A DNA stretch of 64,000 nt from Roseospira marina (GCF_014197855.1 NZ_JACIGJ010000003.1:368239-432238); one strand, 5' to 3'; shown: positions 48,914 to 58,810, counted from the first letter of the stretch. The notes: generated by a model from the letters alone, not told the origin. Translations and numbers: made by a program.

Positions 48914-50367
48914 GACACCGGCCCCTCCGCGAAGGCGGCGAGCACGGCTGCCACGCGCGCCTTTGTCACGGTCTCCTCCCCATCGCGCCGGGCCGCCTGT
49001 TCGGCGGCGTCGCGCAGCCGCTTGGCCGCCGAAATGCGGACCAGCACCGGCCGCGCCTCGACCGCCGCATCCAGCAGCGCCTTGGCGTCGGTATCCCAGG
49101 GCAGTTCCCGATGCAGGCGCGACGGGGTCGCGTCCACTGCATCCAGGTCGGTGCCCAGGGGGAGGATGTTAAACAGAGCGTCGAACAGGCTGTTGCAGAC
49201 CTCCTGCACGAGGTAGGTCGCACCGGCGTAGCCCATGAACGGCGTGCCGGTGTGCCGGCGCACGATGGCGCCCGGGAACGACGCGGGAATGTACTGCGCC
49301 CGCCCCCCGGCCTCGGCCAGGTAGCTGCGCTCGTTGTGACTGCCGAACACGATCAAGGGCGGGTTCGCATGCAGCGCCTGCCGGATCGCGGCGTTGTCGG
49401 TCTTCACGCCGGGCCGCCGCGAAAAGGCGAACTGGCACGGCAGACCCATTTCGGTCTCCAGGAACTGCCGCACGCCGCGGGCGTAGGTCTCCGTCGCCGC
49501 GATGCCAAAGCTGGCGGTGCCGAAGAAGTCCTGGGTGACGGAGCGCCACAGGTCCCACACCGGCTTGATGGTCGTGTGCTTCTCACCCTCGATGAACGGC
49601 TCGGGGTCGAGCCCCAGCACCTCGCCCAGCGCCCGCAGGAACCGGGTGGTCGAGTGCAGGCCGATCGGCGCGTGCAGCCAGGGCCGGTCCAACGCCTCGC
49701 ACAGGGCCTGCCCCAGTTCGCGGTACAGGCAGACATTGGCGTCGGCATCGACCAGACGGCTCACTTTGGACAGATGGCTGCCGAGCGGGAACACCATGTT
49801 GACCTCGGCGCCGATGCCCTCGATCAGGCGGCGCACCTCGGCCAGATCCGACCACGTGTTGAACATACCGTGGATCGGGCCGACGATGTTGACGCGCGGC
49901 TTCGCCCCTTCGGCGCGCGGCGTCGGCTTCGGCATCCGACCCTTGGTCAGGCCGTATTCCTTCCACAGCCACGTCAAGGCGCGGTCGGCGGACTGCCACT
50001 GGTCCTCGTCGATGGTGCGTGGCAGGAAGCGGCGGATGCCGGTGCCTTCCGGAGTCACGCCCCCGCCGATCATCTCGGCGATCGAGCCGGTCACGACGAC
50101 AGACGGCAGCGTCGGGTCGAGCGACGCGTGCGCCCGCGCCATCGCGGCCTCGGTGCCGGTCTGGCCCAGCTCTTCCTCGCCCAGGCCGGTCACCACCACG
50201 GGCAGTTCGTGCGGCGGCAGGGCGTCGGTGTAATGCAGCACCGCGGTCACCGGCAGGTTCTCGCAGCCCACCGGGCCATCGACGATGACCTGGAGGCCCC
50301 GGATGGCGGTGAAGGCATAGACGGCGCCCCAGTAGCCGCCGGCACGGTCGTGGTCGAGTACGTACAT
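48910..50367 (-). CDS. bchZ: chlorophyllide a reductase subunit Z
   Basis: Beta-like subunit of the nitrogenase-like enzyme that reduces ring B of chlorophyllide a on the way to bacteriochlorophyll. 485 residues. [19 protein letters not shown] is the BchZ start. [29 protein letters not shown] holds the cluster-ligand Cys, and [23 protein letters not shown] is diagnostic. The ATG shares one base with the bchY stop (TGATG). Confidence 0.96.
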   Translation of the reverse strand: MYVLDHDRAGGYWGAVYAFTAIRGLQVIVDGPVGCENLPVTAVLHYTDALPPHELPVVVTGLGEEELGQTGTEAAMARAHASLDPTLPSVVVTGSIAEMIGGGVTPEGTGIRRFLPRTIDEDQWQSADRALTWLWKEYGLTKGRMPKPTPRAEGAKPRVNIVGPIHGMFNTWSDLAEVRRLIEGIGAEVNMVFPLGSHLSKVSRLVDADANVCLYRELGQALCEALDRPWLHAPIGLHSTTRFLRALGEVLGLDPEPFIEGEKHTTIKPVWDLWRSVTQDFFGTASFGIAATETYARGVRQFLETEMGLPCQFAFSRRPGVKTDNAAIRQALHANPPLIVFGSHNERSYLAEAGGRAQYIPASFPGAIVRRHTGTPFMGYAGATYLVQEVCNSLFDALFNILPLGTDLDAVDATPSRLHRELPWDTDAKALLDAAVEARPVLVRISAAKRLRDAAEQAARRDGEETVTKARVAAVLAAFAEGPVS

Positions 50368-51914
50368 CAGACGCCCCTCCCCCGATCCGCGCCCAATGCC
50401 GGCGCTCTGTCCCAGATGCCCGCCGAGGCCCCGGTGCCCACGCCCTCGAAGAAGGCGCGCATGGTGTCGAAGCGGTCCTTGTTGCCGGCGGCGGCGTTGA
50501 TGACCTGCGCCAGCGACCCCGCGCCGGCGGCGCCCATCAGCGGCCGCGCGGAGATCAGATTGGTGAAGTAGAGGGCCGGGATGGCCTTTTGCTTGGCGTG
50601 CTGCACGACCGGCGTGGTGCCGATGGCGACGTCCGGCTGCACCTCGTCGACGGCCTGGATGTCGCGCTCCAGCGGCGAGCGGAACGAGACGGTCACACCC
50701 TTGGCCTTCAGCCAGGCCTCGTCCTCGCGGTTCCAGGGCGTGCGCGGGCAGGCGGTGCCGACGTAGGGCACCTCGGCGCCGCTTTCGATCAGCAACCGGG
50801 CGACCAGCAGCTCCGAGCCCTCGTAGCCGGAGACCACCACGCGATGGCGGATCGGCGTGGCGTCGAGCGCGCCCCGAATGGCGGGCAGCACGGTCGCCTT
50901 GGCGGCGTCCACGGTCGCGGCGGCGATCCCGCAAGCGTCGCCAATGGCGTCCAGCCACGCGGCGGTGCCTTCGACGCCCACCGGCGCAGAGCCCACCACG
51001 GTGCGGCCCGCCTTTTCGAACTCGCGCACGCAGGCGGTGTAGAACGGATGAATGGCGGCGGCGACGGCGCAGTCGAGCGCGGCATACAGCTCGCGCCACT
51101 CGCGGGTCGGCACCACCGGCCCGACCGCCAGCCCCAGCGGCGCCAGCATCTGACCCAGAACCACCGGATCGGCCGGGAACATTTCGCCCATCAGGGTCAC
51201 CGTCGGACGGTCCGCCGGACCGCCGCGCGGCGCCATGACCGGGCCCTGCTCCGCCTCGGCGCGGGCGTAGGCCAGCATCGCGCCGGCCAGCACGTCCTTG
51301 GCCTCGGCATGGGTCGGCACCCCGAAGCCCGGGACGTCGATGCCGATTATGCGCACACCGTTGATGGTCTTCGGCAGCAGCCGCAGCGGCACACCGGAGG
51401 CCGACGGCACGCACAGGTTCGTGACCACGATGGCGTCGAGCTTGTCCGGATCGGCCAGATCCTCGACCGCCTGCTTGATGTCCTCGAACAGCTTGCCGGT
51501 GACCAGCGTCTCGGAGTCGAACGGCACATAGCCGAGCGGCCGGCGGGCGCCGTAGAAATGCCCCGTGAAGCTCAGACCGTACACACAACAGGCCGAGCCG
51601 CTGAGGATCGTCGCCGTGCGGCGCATGCGCAGGCCGACGCGCACCGACCCGAAGGCCGGGCACATGGTCTGCGGCCGATCATGCGGACCGGTCGGATAGG
51701 TCGCCGCCAGCTCCTGCAGCACCGGGTTGCCCTCGGCGTCCTGAAGCGCCCGTGTCTTTTCGTCCGCGCCGGCGTGGCATCCCGCCACGTCCGCGTCGGG
51801 CCGCGCCGCCGCGACCTCACGGCCGCCCACGGCGGACGAGTCATCGGCCACGCACACGCCCTCTGGGGCGTCGGCGGCGCGATCGTCATCGCGGGTGACA
51901 GTGAGATCGGTCAT
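50367..51914 (-). CDS. bchY: chlorophyllide a reductase subunit Y
   Basis: Alpha-like subunit that forms the catalytic BchYZ heterotetramer. 515 residues. [50 protein letters not shown] carries the cluster-binding cysteines and is highly conserved. The N-terminal 75 residues are acidic and variable, slightly longer than in Rhodobacter. ATG 51914 is used because it is the last ATG before this variable region. A longer in-frame opening to 51944 uses a poor start. bchX ends 37 bases upstream. Confidence 0.95.
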   Translation of the reverse strand: MTDLTVTRDDDRAADAPEGVCVADDSSAVGGREVAAARPDADVAGCHAGADEKTRALQDAEGNPVLQELAATYPTGPHDRPQTMCPAFGSVRVGLRMRRTATILSGSACCVYGLSFTGHFYGARRPLGYVPFDSETLVTGKLFEDIKQAVEDLADPDKLDAIVVTNLCVPSASGVPLRLLPKTINGVRIIGIDVPGFGVPTHAEAKDVLAGAMLAYARAEAEQGPVMAPRGGPADRPTVTLMGEMFPADPVVLGQMLAPLGLAVGPVVPTREWRELYAALDCAVAAAIHPFYTACVREFEKAGRTVVGSAPVGVEGTAAWLDAIGDACGIAAATVDAAKATVLPAIRGALDATPIRHRVVVSGYEGSELLVARLLIESGAEVPYVGTACPRTPWNREDEAWLKAKGVTVSFRSPLERDIQAVDEVQPDVAIGTTPVVQHAKQKAIPALYFTNLISARPLMGAAGAGSLAQVINAAAGNKDRFDTMRAFFEGVGTGASAGIWDRAPALGADRGRGV

Positions 51915-51950
51915 CGGGTCAGCGCCTCGCCTTTCCGGGTTCAACAGGGC

Positions 51951-52886
51951 TCACAGGGTGTCGTAGACAACTTCGAGCGACGCGCGCTCGATCACCTTCC
52001 CGCCGCGCATGTCGGCGGGTGTCGCGGGGTCGAGGACCACGTCGCGGCCTACGTCCTCGCTCTTGAACAGATTCAGCAGTTCGTCCTGGGTCAACGCGGT
52101 CGGCAGAACCGGCGGCGCCTCTGCCACGTTGGTGGCGAGGGAGGCAAACAGCGGCCCCCACCGGCCGTCCGGCTTGCCCACGATCTGATAGGCCGCGCTC
52201 TTGCGGCGAATGTCCTCGTCGGCCGGGATGGCGGCCAGCACCGGAATGCCGGCCGCGGCGGCGAACGCCTGGGCCTCACCGGTGTCGTCGTCCTTGTTGA
52301 CGACCATGCCGGCCACGCCGACGTTGCCGCCCAGCTTGCGGAAGTACTGCACCGCCGAGCAGACGTTGTTGACGACGTACAGCGACTGCAGGTCGTTGGA
52401 GCCGACGACGATGACCTTCTGACACATGTCGCGGGCGATCGGCAGGCCGAAGCCACCGCACACCACGTCACCCAGGAAGTCGAGCAGGACGTAGTCGAAA
52501 TCCCACTCGTGGAAGCCCAGCTTTTCCAGGATCTCGAAGCCGTGGATGATGCCACGGCCACCGCAGCCGCGCCCGACCTCGGGTCCGCCCAGCTCCATGG
52601 CGTAGACACCATCGCGCTTGAAGCAGACGTCGCCGATCGCCACGTCCTCGCCGGCCTGCTTCTTGCGGGCGGAGGTCTCGATGATGGTGGGCGTGGCGCG
52701 ACCGCCGAACAGCAGCGAGGTCGTGTCGCTCTTCGGATCACAGCCGATCAGCAGGACGCGGCGGCCCTGGCTGGCCATCATGTAGGACAGGTTGGCGAGC
52801 GTGAAGCTCTTGCCGATCCCGCCCTTGCCGTAAACGGCAATGATCTGCGTCTGTCGCGTGGCGCCCTGGGTGTCCACGAAGGTCAT
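51951..52886 (-). CDS. bchX: chlorophyllide a reductase iron protein
   Basis: A NifH-like ATP-dependent reductase feeding electrons to BchYZ. 311 residues. The P-loop is YGKGGIGKS (19-27). Cluster cysteines lie in GGRGIIHGFEILEK...VCGGFGLPIARD, the switch regions in GCDPKSDTTSLLFGG and LLDFLGDVVCGGFG. ATG 52886 overlaps the bchC stop by four bases (ATGA), the normal coupling in this operon. Confidence 0.96.
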   Translation of the reverse strand: MTFVDTQGATRQTQIIAVYGKGGIGKSFTLANLSYMMASQGRRVLLIGCDPKSDTTSLLFGGRATPTIIETSARKKQAGEDVAIGDVCFKRDGVYAMELGGPEVGRGCGGRGIIHGFEILEKLGFHEWDFDYVLLDFLGDVVCGGFGLPIARDMCQKVIVVGSNDLQSLYVVNNVCSAVQYFRKLGGNVGVAGMVVNKDDDTGEAQAFAAAAGIPVLAAIPADEDIRRKSAAYQIVGKPDGRWGPLFASLATNVAEAPPVLPTALTQDELLNLFKSEDVGRDVVLDPATPADMRGGKVIERASLEVVYDTL

Positions 52887-53827
52887 GCGCGGGCTCTCCA
52901 ATCCAGAATCATCTTCAAGCACGACGGATCACCGAAAGCGGCGCGGTAGGCCTGATCGGCCCGATCAACCGTCTCGCGGTGGGTAATCAGGCCGTCCAAG
53001 GACAAACGACCCGCATCGATCAAGGCGGACACCGCCTCCAGGTCCCCGGGGCGCCACTGCGCCGCCACCCGCATCCGAACCTCGCGCAGGAACGCCGGCA
53101 CGAAATCGAACGCCAGGGACCCCTCGTAGAACCCGGCCAGGACGATCTCGCCGCCCGGGGCCAACCGACCAATCAGCGAGTCGAGGATCGCCCCGTCGCC
53201 GCTGACGTCGCACATCACGCCGTAGTCGCGCCGGTCGTCGTCGGCCGGATCGACCACGCTGTACCCCAGGGCGCCCGACGCGCGCTCCGGGTTACGCTCC
53301 CACACCACCGGCGCCGGGCCACCCATCGCCACCGTCAGGCGGGCGATCAGCCGGCCCAGGACCCCATGGCCCACGACCAACTCGGGCAAGGGCGCGCCCT
53401 CGACCGGCACCAACGCATGCCGCGCCGTCGCGGCCAGGGCCAGGAGCACGGCGCGCTCTTCCAGCGACTCCGCCACCGGCAGAACGCGCGAGCCGGGCAC
53501 CACGACCCGCGCGGCGGCCCCGCCGAACAGCCCCCGAACAGGGCCGTAGCACTTGGCGCCGGGCACAAACACGCGGTCCCCCTCGTGGCGCCCGGACGCC
53601 GGGCCGGCCACCACAATGCGGCCGACCGATTCGTAGCCAGGGACCAGCGGATACCCCATCCCCGGGAACGGCGGCATGCGCCCCGTCCACAGCAGGCGTT
53701 CCGTGCCGGTGCTGATTCCGCTCCACTCGACGTCAACCACCACGTCCTCGTCCGCAGGCGGATCAAGGTCGAGCCGGGTCAGCGACAGGCGCTCCGGTTG
53801 CTCGATGACGATGGCGTCGGTCTGCAT
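52883..53827 (-). CDS. bchC: bacteriochlorophyllide dehydrogenase (2-desacetyl-2-hydroxyethyl)
   Basis: Oxidises the C-3 hydroxyethyl group to acetyl in bacteriochlorophyll a synthesis. 314 residues, MDR-superfamily fold. It starts MQTDAIVIEQPERLSL. WSGISTGTERLLWTGRMPPFPGMGYPLVPGYESVG is the BchC signature, and ELVVGHGVLGRLIARL lies in the cofactor-binding domain. A GAGG lies just upstream of ATG 53827. A promoter with two PpsR-type sites precedes it, between crtF and bchC, giving the operon an internal start. Confidence 0.95.
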   Translation of the reverse strand: MQTDAIVIEQPERLSLTRLDLDPPADEDVVVDVEWSGISTGTERLLWTGRMPPFPGMGYPLVPGYESVGRIVVAGPASGRHEGDRVFVPGAKCYGPVRGLFGGAAARVVVPGSRVLPVAESLEERAVLLALAATARHALVPVEGAPLPELVVGHGVLGRLIARLTVAMGGPAPVVWERNPERASGALGYSVVDPADDDRRDYGVMCDVSGDGAILDSLIGRLAPGGEIVLAGFYEGSLAFDFVPAFLREVRMRVAAQWRPGDLEAVSALIDAGRLSLDGLITHRETVDRADQAYRAAFGDPSCLKMILDWRARA

Positions 53828-53880
53828 GGAACCTCGCGGCGACTGGCCCACGGTGCTTCGTCAAAGCGGTGGTTGAGAAG

Positions 53881-53924
53881 TGTCAGTCTAGCTTGACGAA
53901 GCAGATTGTCAATCACGACTTACA
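53881..53924 (-). promoter_or_regulatory. bchC promoter with tandem PpsR/CrtJ sites
   Basis: On the plus strand TGT-N12-ACG (53881-53898) and TGT-N12-ACA (53907-53924) are exactly 8 bp apart, the arrangement bound cooperatively by PpsR/CrtJ at Rhodobacter bchC. On the minus strand a -35 TTGACA (53907-53912) and a -10 TAGACT (53885-53890), 16 bases apart, fall inside the two sites, so the repressor would block RNA polymerase. Aerobic repression is inferred. Confidence 0.88.
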
Positions 53925-53941
53925 TGAAAATGACCAAAAGG

Positions 53942-55090
53942 TCATGTCGTATCTGCAACAACATCGGGCGCGTCCTTCGGAAACCCTATGGGACGCGCCA
54001 CCATCAGGCGTGTCAGCAGAGGTTGATGGGTGCGCGGCGTTTCGATCGCCCCGAACCCGGCCTCCTCCAAAAGCGCCGTCAAACGCTCCACCGTCCGCGC
54101 GCGTCCGCTGCCCATGGCGAGGAGATAAAACCCAAAGTAGGCACCGCCGATCGGCTCCGCCCCTCGAGTCCCCGCCATCGGCTCCGCAACCACGAGTCGG
54201 CCGTTCGGCGCGATGGCCCGGCGCGCCGCCCGCAGGAGCGCCCGGACCACGTCGTCGTCGTGGTCGTGCAGCACCCGCACCAGCGAGATCACGTCGGCTC
54301 CCTCCGGCAGCGGATCGCGACAGAAATCGCCCCCCACCGCCGTTACACGGTCCGCCAGCCCCTCGGCCGCCAGACGTACCCGCGCCCGGGCCGCCACGGC
54401 CGGCAGATCAAACACCGTCACCCGCGCCCGGCGCGCCCGACGGGCCACGGCGGTCGCGAACGCACCCTCCCCGCCGCCGACATCCAACCACCGCGCCGCG
54501 CCCTTCGGCGGGTAGGCGGTCAGGATCTCGTCTGCGATCAGGCCCTGGGTCGCCGCCATCAGCGCGGAGTACCCGGCCACCTGCGCGTCGTCGGCCTCCG
54601 CCGGAGTCGCCGCGCAGGCATAAGCCCAGTAGCGCGCCATCTCCGTCTCGCCGGCTTCGCCCTTCAGCAGCGCCACCGGATCCCGCAGGTCGGCGTACAG
54701 CAGAGCGTGATGCTCGATCAGCGAGGCCACCGCCGGGCTGCCCAGCAGCGCCATGCCCAACTCATCCAGCCCGTGCCGGCCGCGCGAACGCGGCATGGTC
54801 AGGCCGAGTGCATCGGTCGCGTCGAGCAGCCGTCGGGTCGCGTCCTCCGTCAGCCCCAATCGTTCGGCCAGCGGCGCGGTTGCCAACGGCCCGTCGGCCA
54901 GGGTCTCGCACAGACGCAGCCGTACGGCGGCCAGAAGGACCTGCGAGTAGACGAACCCGGCGCACAGATCGAACAACTGACGCGCGGTGCGACGCGCCAG
55001 GATCCGGATCACCGGCAGCCGGCCGACCCGGCGCGGAAACCAGGGCCGGAGCCAGAACCAGTCCCGGGCCGCAAGCAAACGGTCACGCAT
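53942..55090 (-). CDS. crtF: hydroxyneurosporene O-methyltransferase
   Basis: An SAM-dependent methyltransferase that adds the methoxy groups of spirilloxanthin/spheroidene-type carotenoids. 382 residues. The dimerisation and substrate part starts with ARRTARQLFDLCAGFVYSQVLLAAVRL. The SAM site is WLDVGGGEGAFATAVARR, and later VRVLHDHDDDVVRALL and VVAEPMAGT are family features. ATG 55090 is chosen by the conserved N-terminus. In-frame starts at 55126 and GTG 55222 (touching the crtE stop) would add 12 or 44 residues, and none has a clear ribosome-binding site. Confidence 0.9.
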   Translation of the reverse strand: MRDRLLAARDWFWLRPWFPRRVGRLPVIRILARRTARQLFDLCAGFVYSQVLLAAVRLRLCETLADGPLATAPLAERLGLTEDATRRLLDATDALGLTMPRSRGRHGLDELGMALLGSPAVASLIEHHALLYADLRDPVALLKGEAGETEMARYWAYACAATPAEADDAQVAGYSALMAATQGLIADEILTAYPPKGAARWLDVGGGEGAFATAVARRARRARVTVFDLPAVAARARVRLAAEGLADRVTAVGGDFCRDPLPEGADVISLVRVLHDHDDDVVRALLRAARRAIAPNGRLVVAEPMAGTRGAEPIGGAYFGFYLLAMGSGRARTVERLTALLEEAGFGAIETPRTHQPLLTRLMVARPIGFPKDAPDVVADTT

Positions 55091-55223
55091 CGTGTGGGAT
55101 CGCCGGTCCTCGGTCTTCGATCGCATCGCGATCGCGCCGGACGCCGCATACGCCGAGGCGGCCGCGCCGACCGGCGGGCCGCCCGGGGATCCCGGGGACA
55201 CCGGTCGGGGCCGCCCGATCACA

Positions 55224-56093
55224 TCACGCTGCCTGTCGCGCGAGGTTCTTAGGCAGGAAGCGGCCGGTCTCCTCCAGAATCGCGGCGCGCAGCGGATCGC
55301 GGCCCGGGCACTCCGGAATCGAATCGACCGCCGCCGTAATGAGCCGCTTCAGGCGCGCCACGGCCCCTTCGACGCCCAGTTCGGCCACGGCATTGGGACG
55401 GCCGTTGGCGGCGTCCTGGCCGACCGGCTTGCCCAGCTTCTCGGGATCCGCCGCGATGTCACGCAGGTCGTCGGCGATCTGGTAGCCCTCGCCCAGGGCT
55501 TCGCCCAGCACCCGCCATTGCGCGTTGTCGTAGCCGGCGGCCGCAGCCCCCGCCTCGGTGGCGGCGGCGAACAGGGCACCGGTCTTGGCGCGCTGGTATT
55601 CCACCAGATCGATCGTCGGCTCGCTCTCCCACGCCTGACCGGCGCAGATTCCGTTGGGCGAGCCCACGGCCTCGCTGTAGATCTCAATCAGCCGCACCAG
55701 CCGCTCCGGCGCGCCGACCACACCCTTGGCCAGCACCTGGAAGGCCATGACGATCATGGCATCGCCGGCCAGCACGGCCAGCGGCTCGTTGAACGCCTTA
55801 TGAATGGTGGGCTTGCCGCGCCGCGTATCGGCGTTGTCGAAGGTCGGCAGGTCGTCGTGCACGAGCGAGGCGCAATGCAGCAGCTCGATGGCCGCCGCCG
55901 CCGAGTCGGCCGCCGTCGGCATGTCGTCGCCGCAGGCCATCGCAACGGACAGGCAGAGCTTGGGACGGATCCGCTGCCCGCCCGGGAACACGGCGTGGCG
56001 CAGGGCCTGCATCAGCAGGGGCGGTCCCGAGGGCGACTCCCCCCGGGCCAACGCGGTTTCCAGAGCGGATTCGATACGGTCCATCGCTCCCAT
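55224..56093 (-). CDS. crtE: geranylgeranyl diphosphate synthase
   Basis: Extends farnesyl to geranylgeranyl diphosphate for carotenoids and the bacteriochlorophyll tail. 289 residues. The two aspartate-rich motifs are LVHDDLPTFDN (first) and ADDLRDIAAD (second), the Mg-diphosphate sites. AVFPGGQRIRPKLCLSVA and HCASLVHDDLPT are typical. ATG 56093 has GGAGG 8 bases upstream. It is the first gene of the minus-strand superoperon and divergent from crtD. Confidence 0.95.
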   Translation of the reverse strand: MGAMDRIESALETALARGESPSGPPLLMQALRHAVFPGGQRIRPKLCLSVAMACGDDMPTAADSAAAAIELLHCASLVHDDLPTFDNADTRRGKPTIHKAFNEPLAVLAGDAMIVMAFQVLAKGVVGAPERLVRLIEIYSEAVGSPNGICAGQAWESEPTIDLVEYQRAKTGALFAAATEAGAAAAGYDNAQWRVLGEALGEGYQIADDLRDIAADPEKLGKPVGQDAANGRPNAVAELGVEGAVARLKRLITAAVDSIPECPGRDPLRAAILEETGRFLPKNLARQAA

Positions 56094-56175
56094 GACGACG
56101 CCTCCCAAAGGACTGTCCGACCCCTTCCGGGCATCGCGGGCAAACCGACCCGGCGCCCCGCCCGGCGGACGGTAG

Positions 56176-56219
56176 TGTAAAGACTTGTTGTCACCCCAAT
56201 GTGTCATCTAGAGTGGACA
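56176..56219. promoter_or_regulatory. tandem PpsR/CrtJ sites in the crtE-crtD divergent region
   Basis: TGT-N12-TCA (56176-56193, one mismatch) and TGT-N12-ACA (56202-56219, perfect) are exactly 8 bp apart. This copies the spacing at bchC, between crtE (start 56093) and crtD (start 56301). Joint light/oxygen repression of both directions is inferred. Core promoters are less clear. Confidence 0.8.
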
Positions 56220-56300
56220 CACCGACACGGGAGTGTCAACGGCCAGTTTTGTTCGGCGCCGAAAAGACCTGGGGCGCGCCGGTAGGGGGATTCCTTATCC

Positions 56301-57863
56301 ATGACCGACTCGCATGCGGTGATCGTGGGCGCCGGAATCGGCGGCCTCGCGACCGCCATTGACCTCGCCGCGCAAGGCGTGCGCGTGACCGTTCTGGAGG
56401 CCTCCGACCAGCCCGGCGGCAAGATGCGCGAGGTTCCCGCCGGCCCCGCCCGGATGGATGGCGGCCCGACCGTCTTCACCATGCGTTGGGTGTTCGACGA
56501 GCTGCTTGACCGCGCCGGCGCCGGCACCCTGGACGATCTGGTCACCCTGCGCCCGCTGCACGTGCTGGCCCGGCATGCCTGGGACGGGCCCAAGGCCGCC
56601 ACCGAGCGCTTCGACCTGTTCGCCGACATTCGCCGGACCGAGGACGCCATCGGCGCCCTATCCGGCCGCGCCGAGGTGGAGCGGTTCCGCGACTTCCGCG
56701 CCGAGGCCGAGCAAATCTACCTCACCCTGCGCGACACCTTCATCCGCAACAGTCAGACCTCCATGCCCGGTCTGGTGCGCCGGGGCGGCGTGGGCAAGAT
56801 GTCGCGCATCCAGCCGTTCAGCACCCTGTGGGACGCGCTCGGCAAGCACTTCCGCGATCCGCGCCTGCAACAGCTCTTCGGCCGCTACGCCACCTACGTC
56901 GGCGGCTCGCCGTTTCAGGCACCGGCCACATTGATGTTGGTCGCCCATGTCGAGTTGGAGGGGGTGTGGAGTGTCGACGGCGGCATGCATGCCCTCGCCC
57001 GCGCCCTGGCCGGCCTAGCCGAACGCAAAGGAGCGACGCTGTCGTACGGCCGCGCGGTCTCCTCCATCGACGTCGAGGGCGGACGCGCCCGGGCGGTGCG
57101 GCTGGAGGATGGCGAGCGCATCACGGCCGACGCCGTCGTGTTCAACGGAGACGTCAACGCCCTCGCCCTCGGTAAGCTGGGCAGCGCGGTCCGTTCGGTC
57201 GTCCCCGTCCTTCCGCCCGCCGCGCGCTCCCTGTCCGCCGTGACGTGGTGCCTGAACGCCGAAACGGACGGCTTCCCGCTGACCCGCCACACGGTGTTCT
57301 TCGGCAAGAACTACCCCGGCGAGTTTCACGATATCTTTAAGCGCCGCCGCCTGCCGGCGGATCCCACCGTCTACATCTGCGCACAGGACCGCCTGGACGA
57401 CCCCAACCCCGACGCCCCGGCGCCGGACGGCCCGGAGCGCCTATTGTGCCTTGTCAACGCCCCCGCCGACGGCGATACCCGCTCGCCCGCGCTCGACCCT
57501 TCGGAGATCCAGGCATGTCAGGACCGTACCTTCGCCCTGCTGACGCGGTGTGGCCTGCGTGTGACCGCGGATCCCGCCAACACCACCGTCACGACGCCGC
57601 GGGACTTCGCGCGCCTGTTCCCGGGCACCGGCGGGGGGCTGTACGGACGGGCCTCGCATGGCTGGCAAGCCTCGTTCAGCCGGCCGGGCGCGCAGACACG
57701 TCTGCCCGGCCTCTACCTCGCGGGCGGCAGCGTCCATCCGGGACCGGGAGTGCCGATGGCCGCCCTGTCGGGCCGGCAGGCCGCCATGAGCGTGCTGAAG
57801 GACCTCACTTCGACCAGCCGGTCCCGCCGGGCGGCTACGCGTGGTGGTACCTCGACGGGCTGA
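56301..57863 (+). CDS. crtD: methoxyneurosporene / hydroxyneurosporene desaturase
   Basis: An FAD-dependent CrtI-like desaturase that introduces the C-3,4 double bonds. 520 residues. The dinucleotide motif is AVIVGAGIGGLATAIDLAAQG with LEASDQPGGKM. The C-terminal FAD motif is GLYLAGGSVHPGPGVPMAALSGRQAA. The family insert DGGPTVFTMRWVFDELLDRAG distinguishes CrtD from CrtI. AGGGGG precedes the start. The 3' end overlaps the conserved 5' part of crtC in another frame. Confidence 0.95.
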   Translation: MTDSHAVIVGAGIGGLATAIDLAAQGVRVTVLEASDQPGGKMREVPAGPARMDGGPTVFTMRWVFDELLDRAGAGTLDDLVTLRPLHVLARHAWDGPKAATERFDLFADIRRTEDAIGALSGRAEVERFRDFRAEAEQIYLTLRDTFIRNSQTSMPGLVRRGGVGKMSRIQPFSTLWDALGKHFRDPRLQQLFGRYATYVGGSPFQAPATLMLVAHVELEGVWSVDGGMHALARALAGLAERKGATLSYGRAVSSIDVEGGRARAVRLEDGERITADAVVFNGDVNALALGKLGSAVRSVVPVLPPAARSLSAVTWCLNAETDGFPLTRHTVFFGKNYPGEFHDIFKRRRLPADPTVYICAQDRLDDPNPDAPAPDGPERLLCLVNAPADGDTRSPALDPSEIQACQDRTFALLTRCGLRVTADPANTTVTTPRDFARLFPGTGGGLYGRASHGWQASFSRPGAQTRLPGLYLAGGSVHPGPGVPMAALSGRQAAMSVLKDLTSTSRSRRAATRGGTSTG

Positions 57864-57898
57864 GCCACGACGGCCGCCACGCCATCACGATCATCGCG

Positions 57899-58780
57899 AT
57901 GCTCGGGAGCGTGTTCTCGCCGTATTACGCCTGGGCGGGACGACGCGACCCGCTGAACCATTGCACCATGAACGTGGCCCTGTACGGCCCCGGTGGCCGC
58001 TGGGCCATGACGGAACGCGGCCGGCGCGCGGTCCATCGCGACCCGACGCACCTCGTCATCGGTCCCAGTTCCATGCGCTGGGACGGCGAGACCCTGACGG
58101 TGGACATTCAAGAGCGCGGGGCCCCCCTGCCCCGCCCGATCCGGGGTACGGTGCGGCTGACGCCCCGGGCCGTGACCTCGCAGGCGTTTCCGCTCGACCC
58201 GCGCGAGCATCACCGCTGGTGGCCGATCGCGCCGCACGCGGAGATCGAGGTGGACATGCAGGAGCCCGGCCAGTCCTGGCACGGCGCCGGCTATTGGGAT
58301 TCCAACTGGGGCACGGAAAGCCTGGAGGACGGTTTCCACACCTGGACGTGGTCGCGCGCCCCGCTGCCGGACGGCGGCGCCGCCATCCTGTACGATATGA
58401 ACCCGCGCCACGGGCCGGGCGCGCCGCTGGCGCTGCGCTTTCCGCCGGGCGGGGAAGCCGAGCCGTTCGAGGCCCCGCCCAAGGCGCTGCTGCCGCGCAC
58501 CCGTGTCTTCCGCATCGCGCGCGAGACCCGGTGCGACGCCGGCCATGTCGCCAGTGTCGCCCGCACGGTGGAGGACACACCGTTTTACGGTCGCTCCATC
58601 CTCAACACCCATCTGCTGGGCACGCCGGTTCGCGCCATGCATGAAAGCATCTGCCTGGACTGCTTCAAGCGCACCATCGTGCGCCTGATGCTGCCGTTCC
58701 GCATGCCGCGCATCACCTGGGGGGGCCCGGGGGGCAGCGCGGGGGGCGGCACGGGCAGCACGGGCGGCAGTCCGGGTTAA
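57899..58780 (+). CDS. crtC: hydroxyneurosporene synthase (carotenoid 1,2-hydratase)
   Basis: Adds water across the C-1,2 double bond of acyclic carotenoids. 293 residues from ATG 57899. Signature segments: GSVFSPYYAWAGRRDPLNHCTMNVALYGP, HRWWPIAPHAEIEVDM, WHGAGYWDSNWGTESLEDGFHTWTWSRA. Similarity extends upstream in frame to about 57806 (HFDQPVPPGGYAWWYLDG), overlapping crtD, but no ATG, GTG or TTG is in frame there until about 57554. Either a rare start or a frameshift lies upstream, or translation begins at 57899. The C-terminus has a Gly/Ser tail. Confidence 0.9.
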   Translation: MLGSVFSPYYAWAGRRDPLNHCTMNVALYGPGGRWAMTERGRRAVHRDPTHLVIGPSSMRWDGETLTVDIQERGAPLPRPIRGTVRLTPRAVTSQAFPLDPREHHRWWPIAPHAEIEVDMQEPGQSWHGAGYWDSNWGTESLEDGFHTWTWSRAPLPDGGAAILYDMNPRHGPGAPLALRFPPGGEAEPFEAPPKALLPRTRVFRIARETRCDAGHVASVARTVEDTPFYGRSILNTHLLGTPVRAMHESICLDCFKRTIVRLMLPFRMPRITWGGPGGSAGGGTGSTGGSPG

Positions 58781-58810
58781 GTCAAACGCGGGGGACGGCA
58801 CGCAGGCGAT

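Noticed and set aside
57446..57898. Annotating crtC from 57446
   Set aside because: Residues before about 57806 do not resemble CrtC and read as shadow of crtD, so only the part from 57899 is given as coding.
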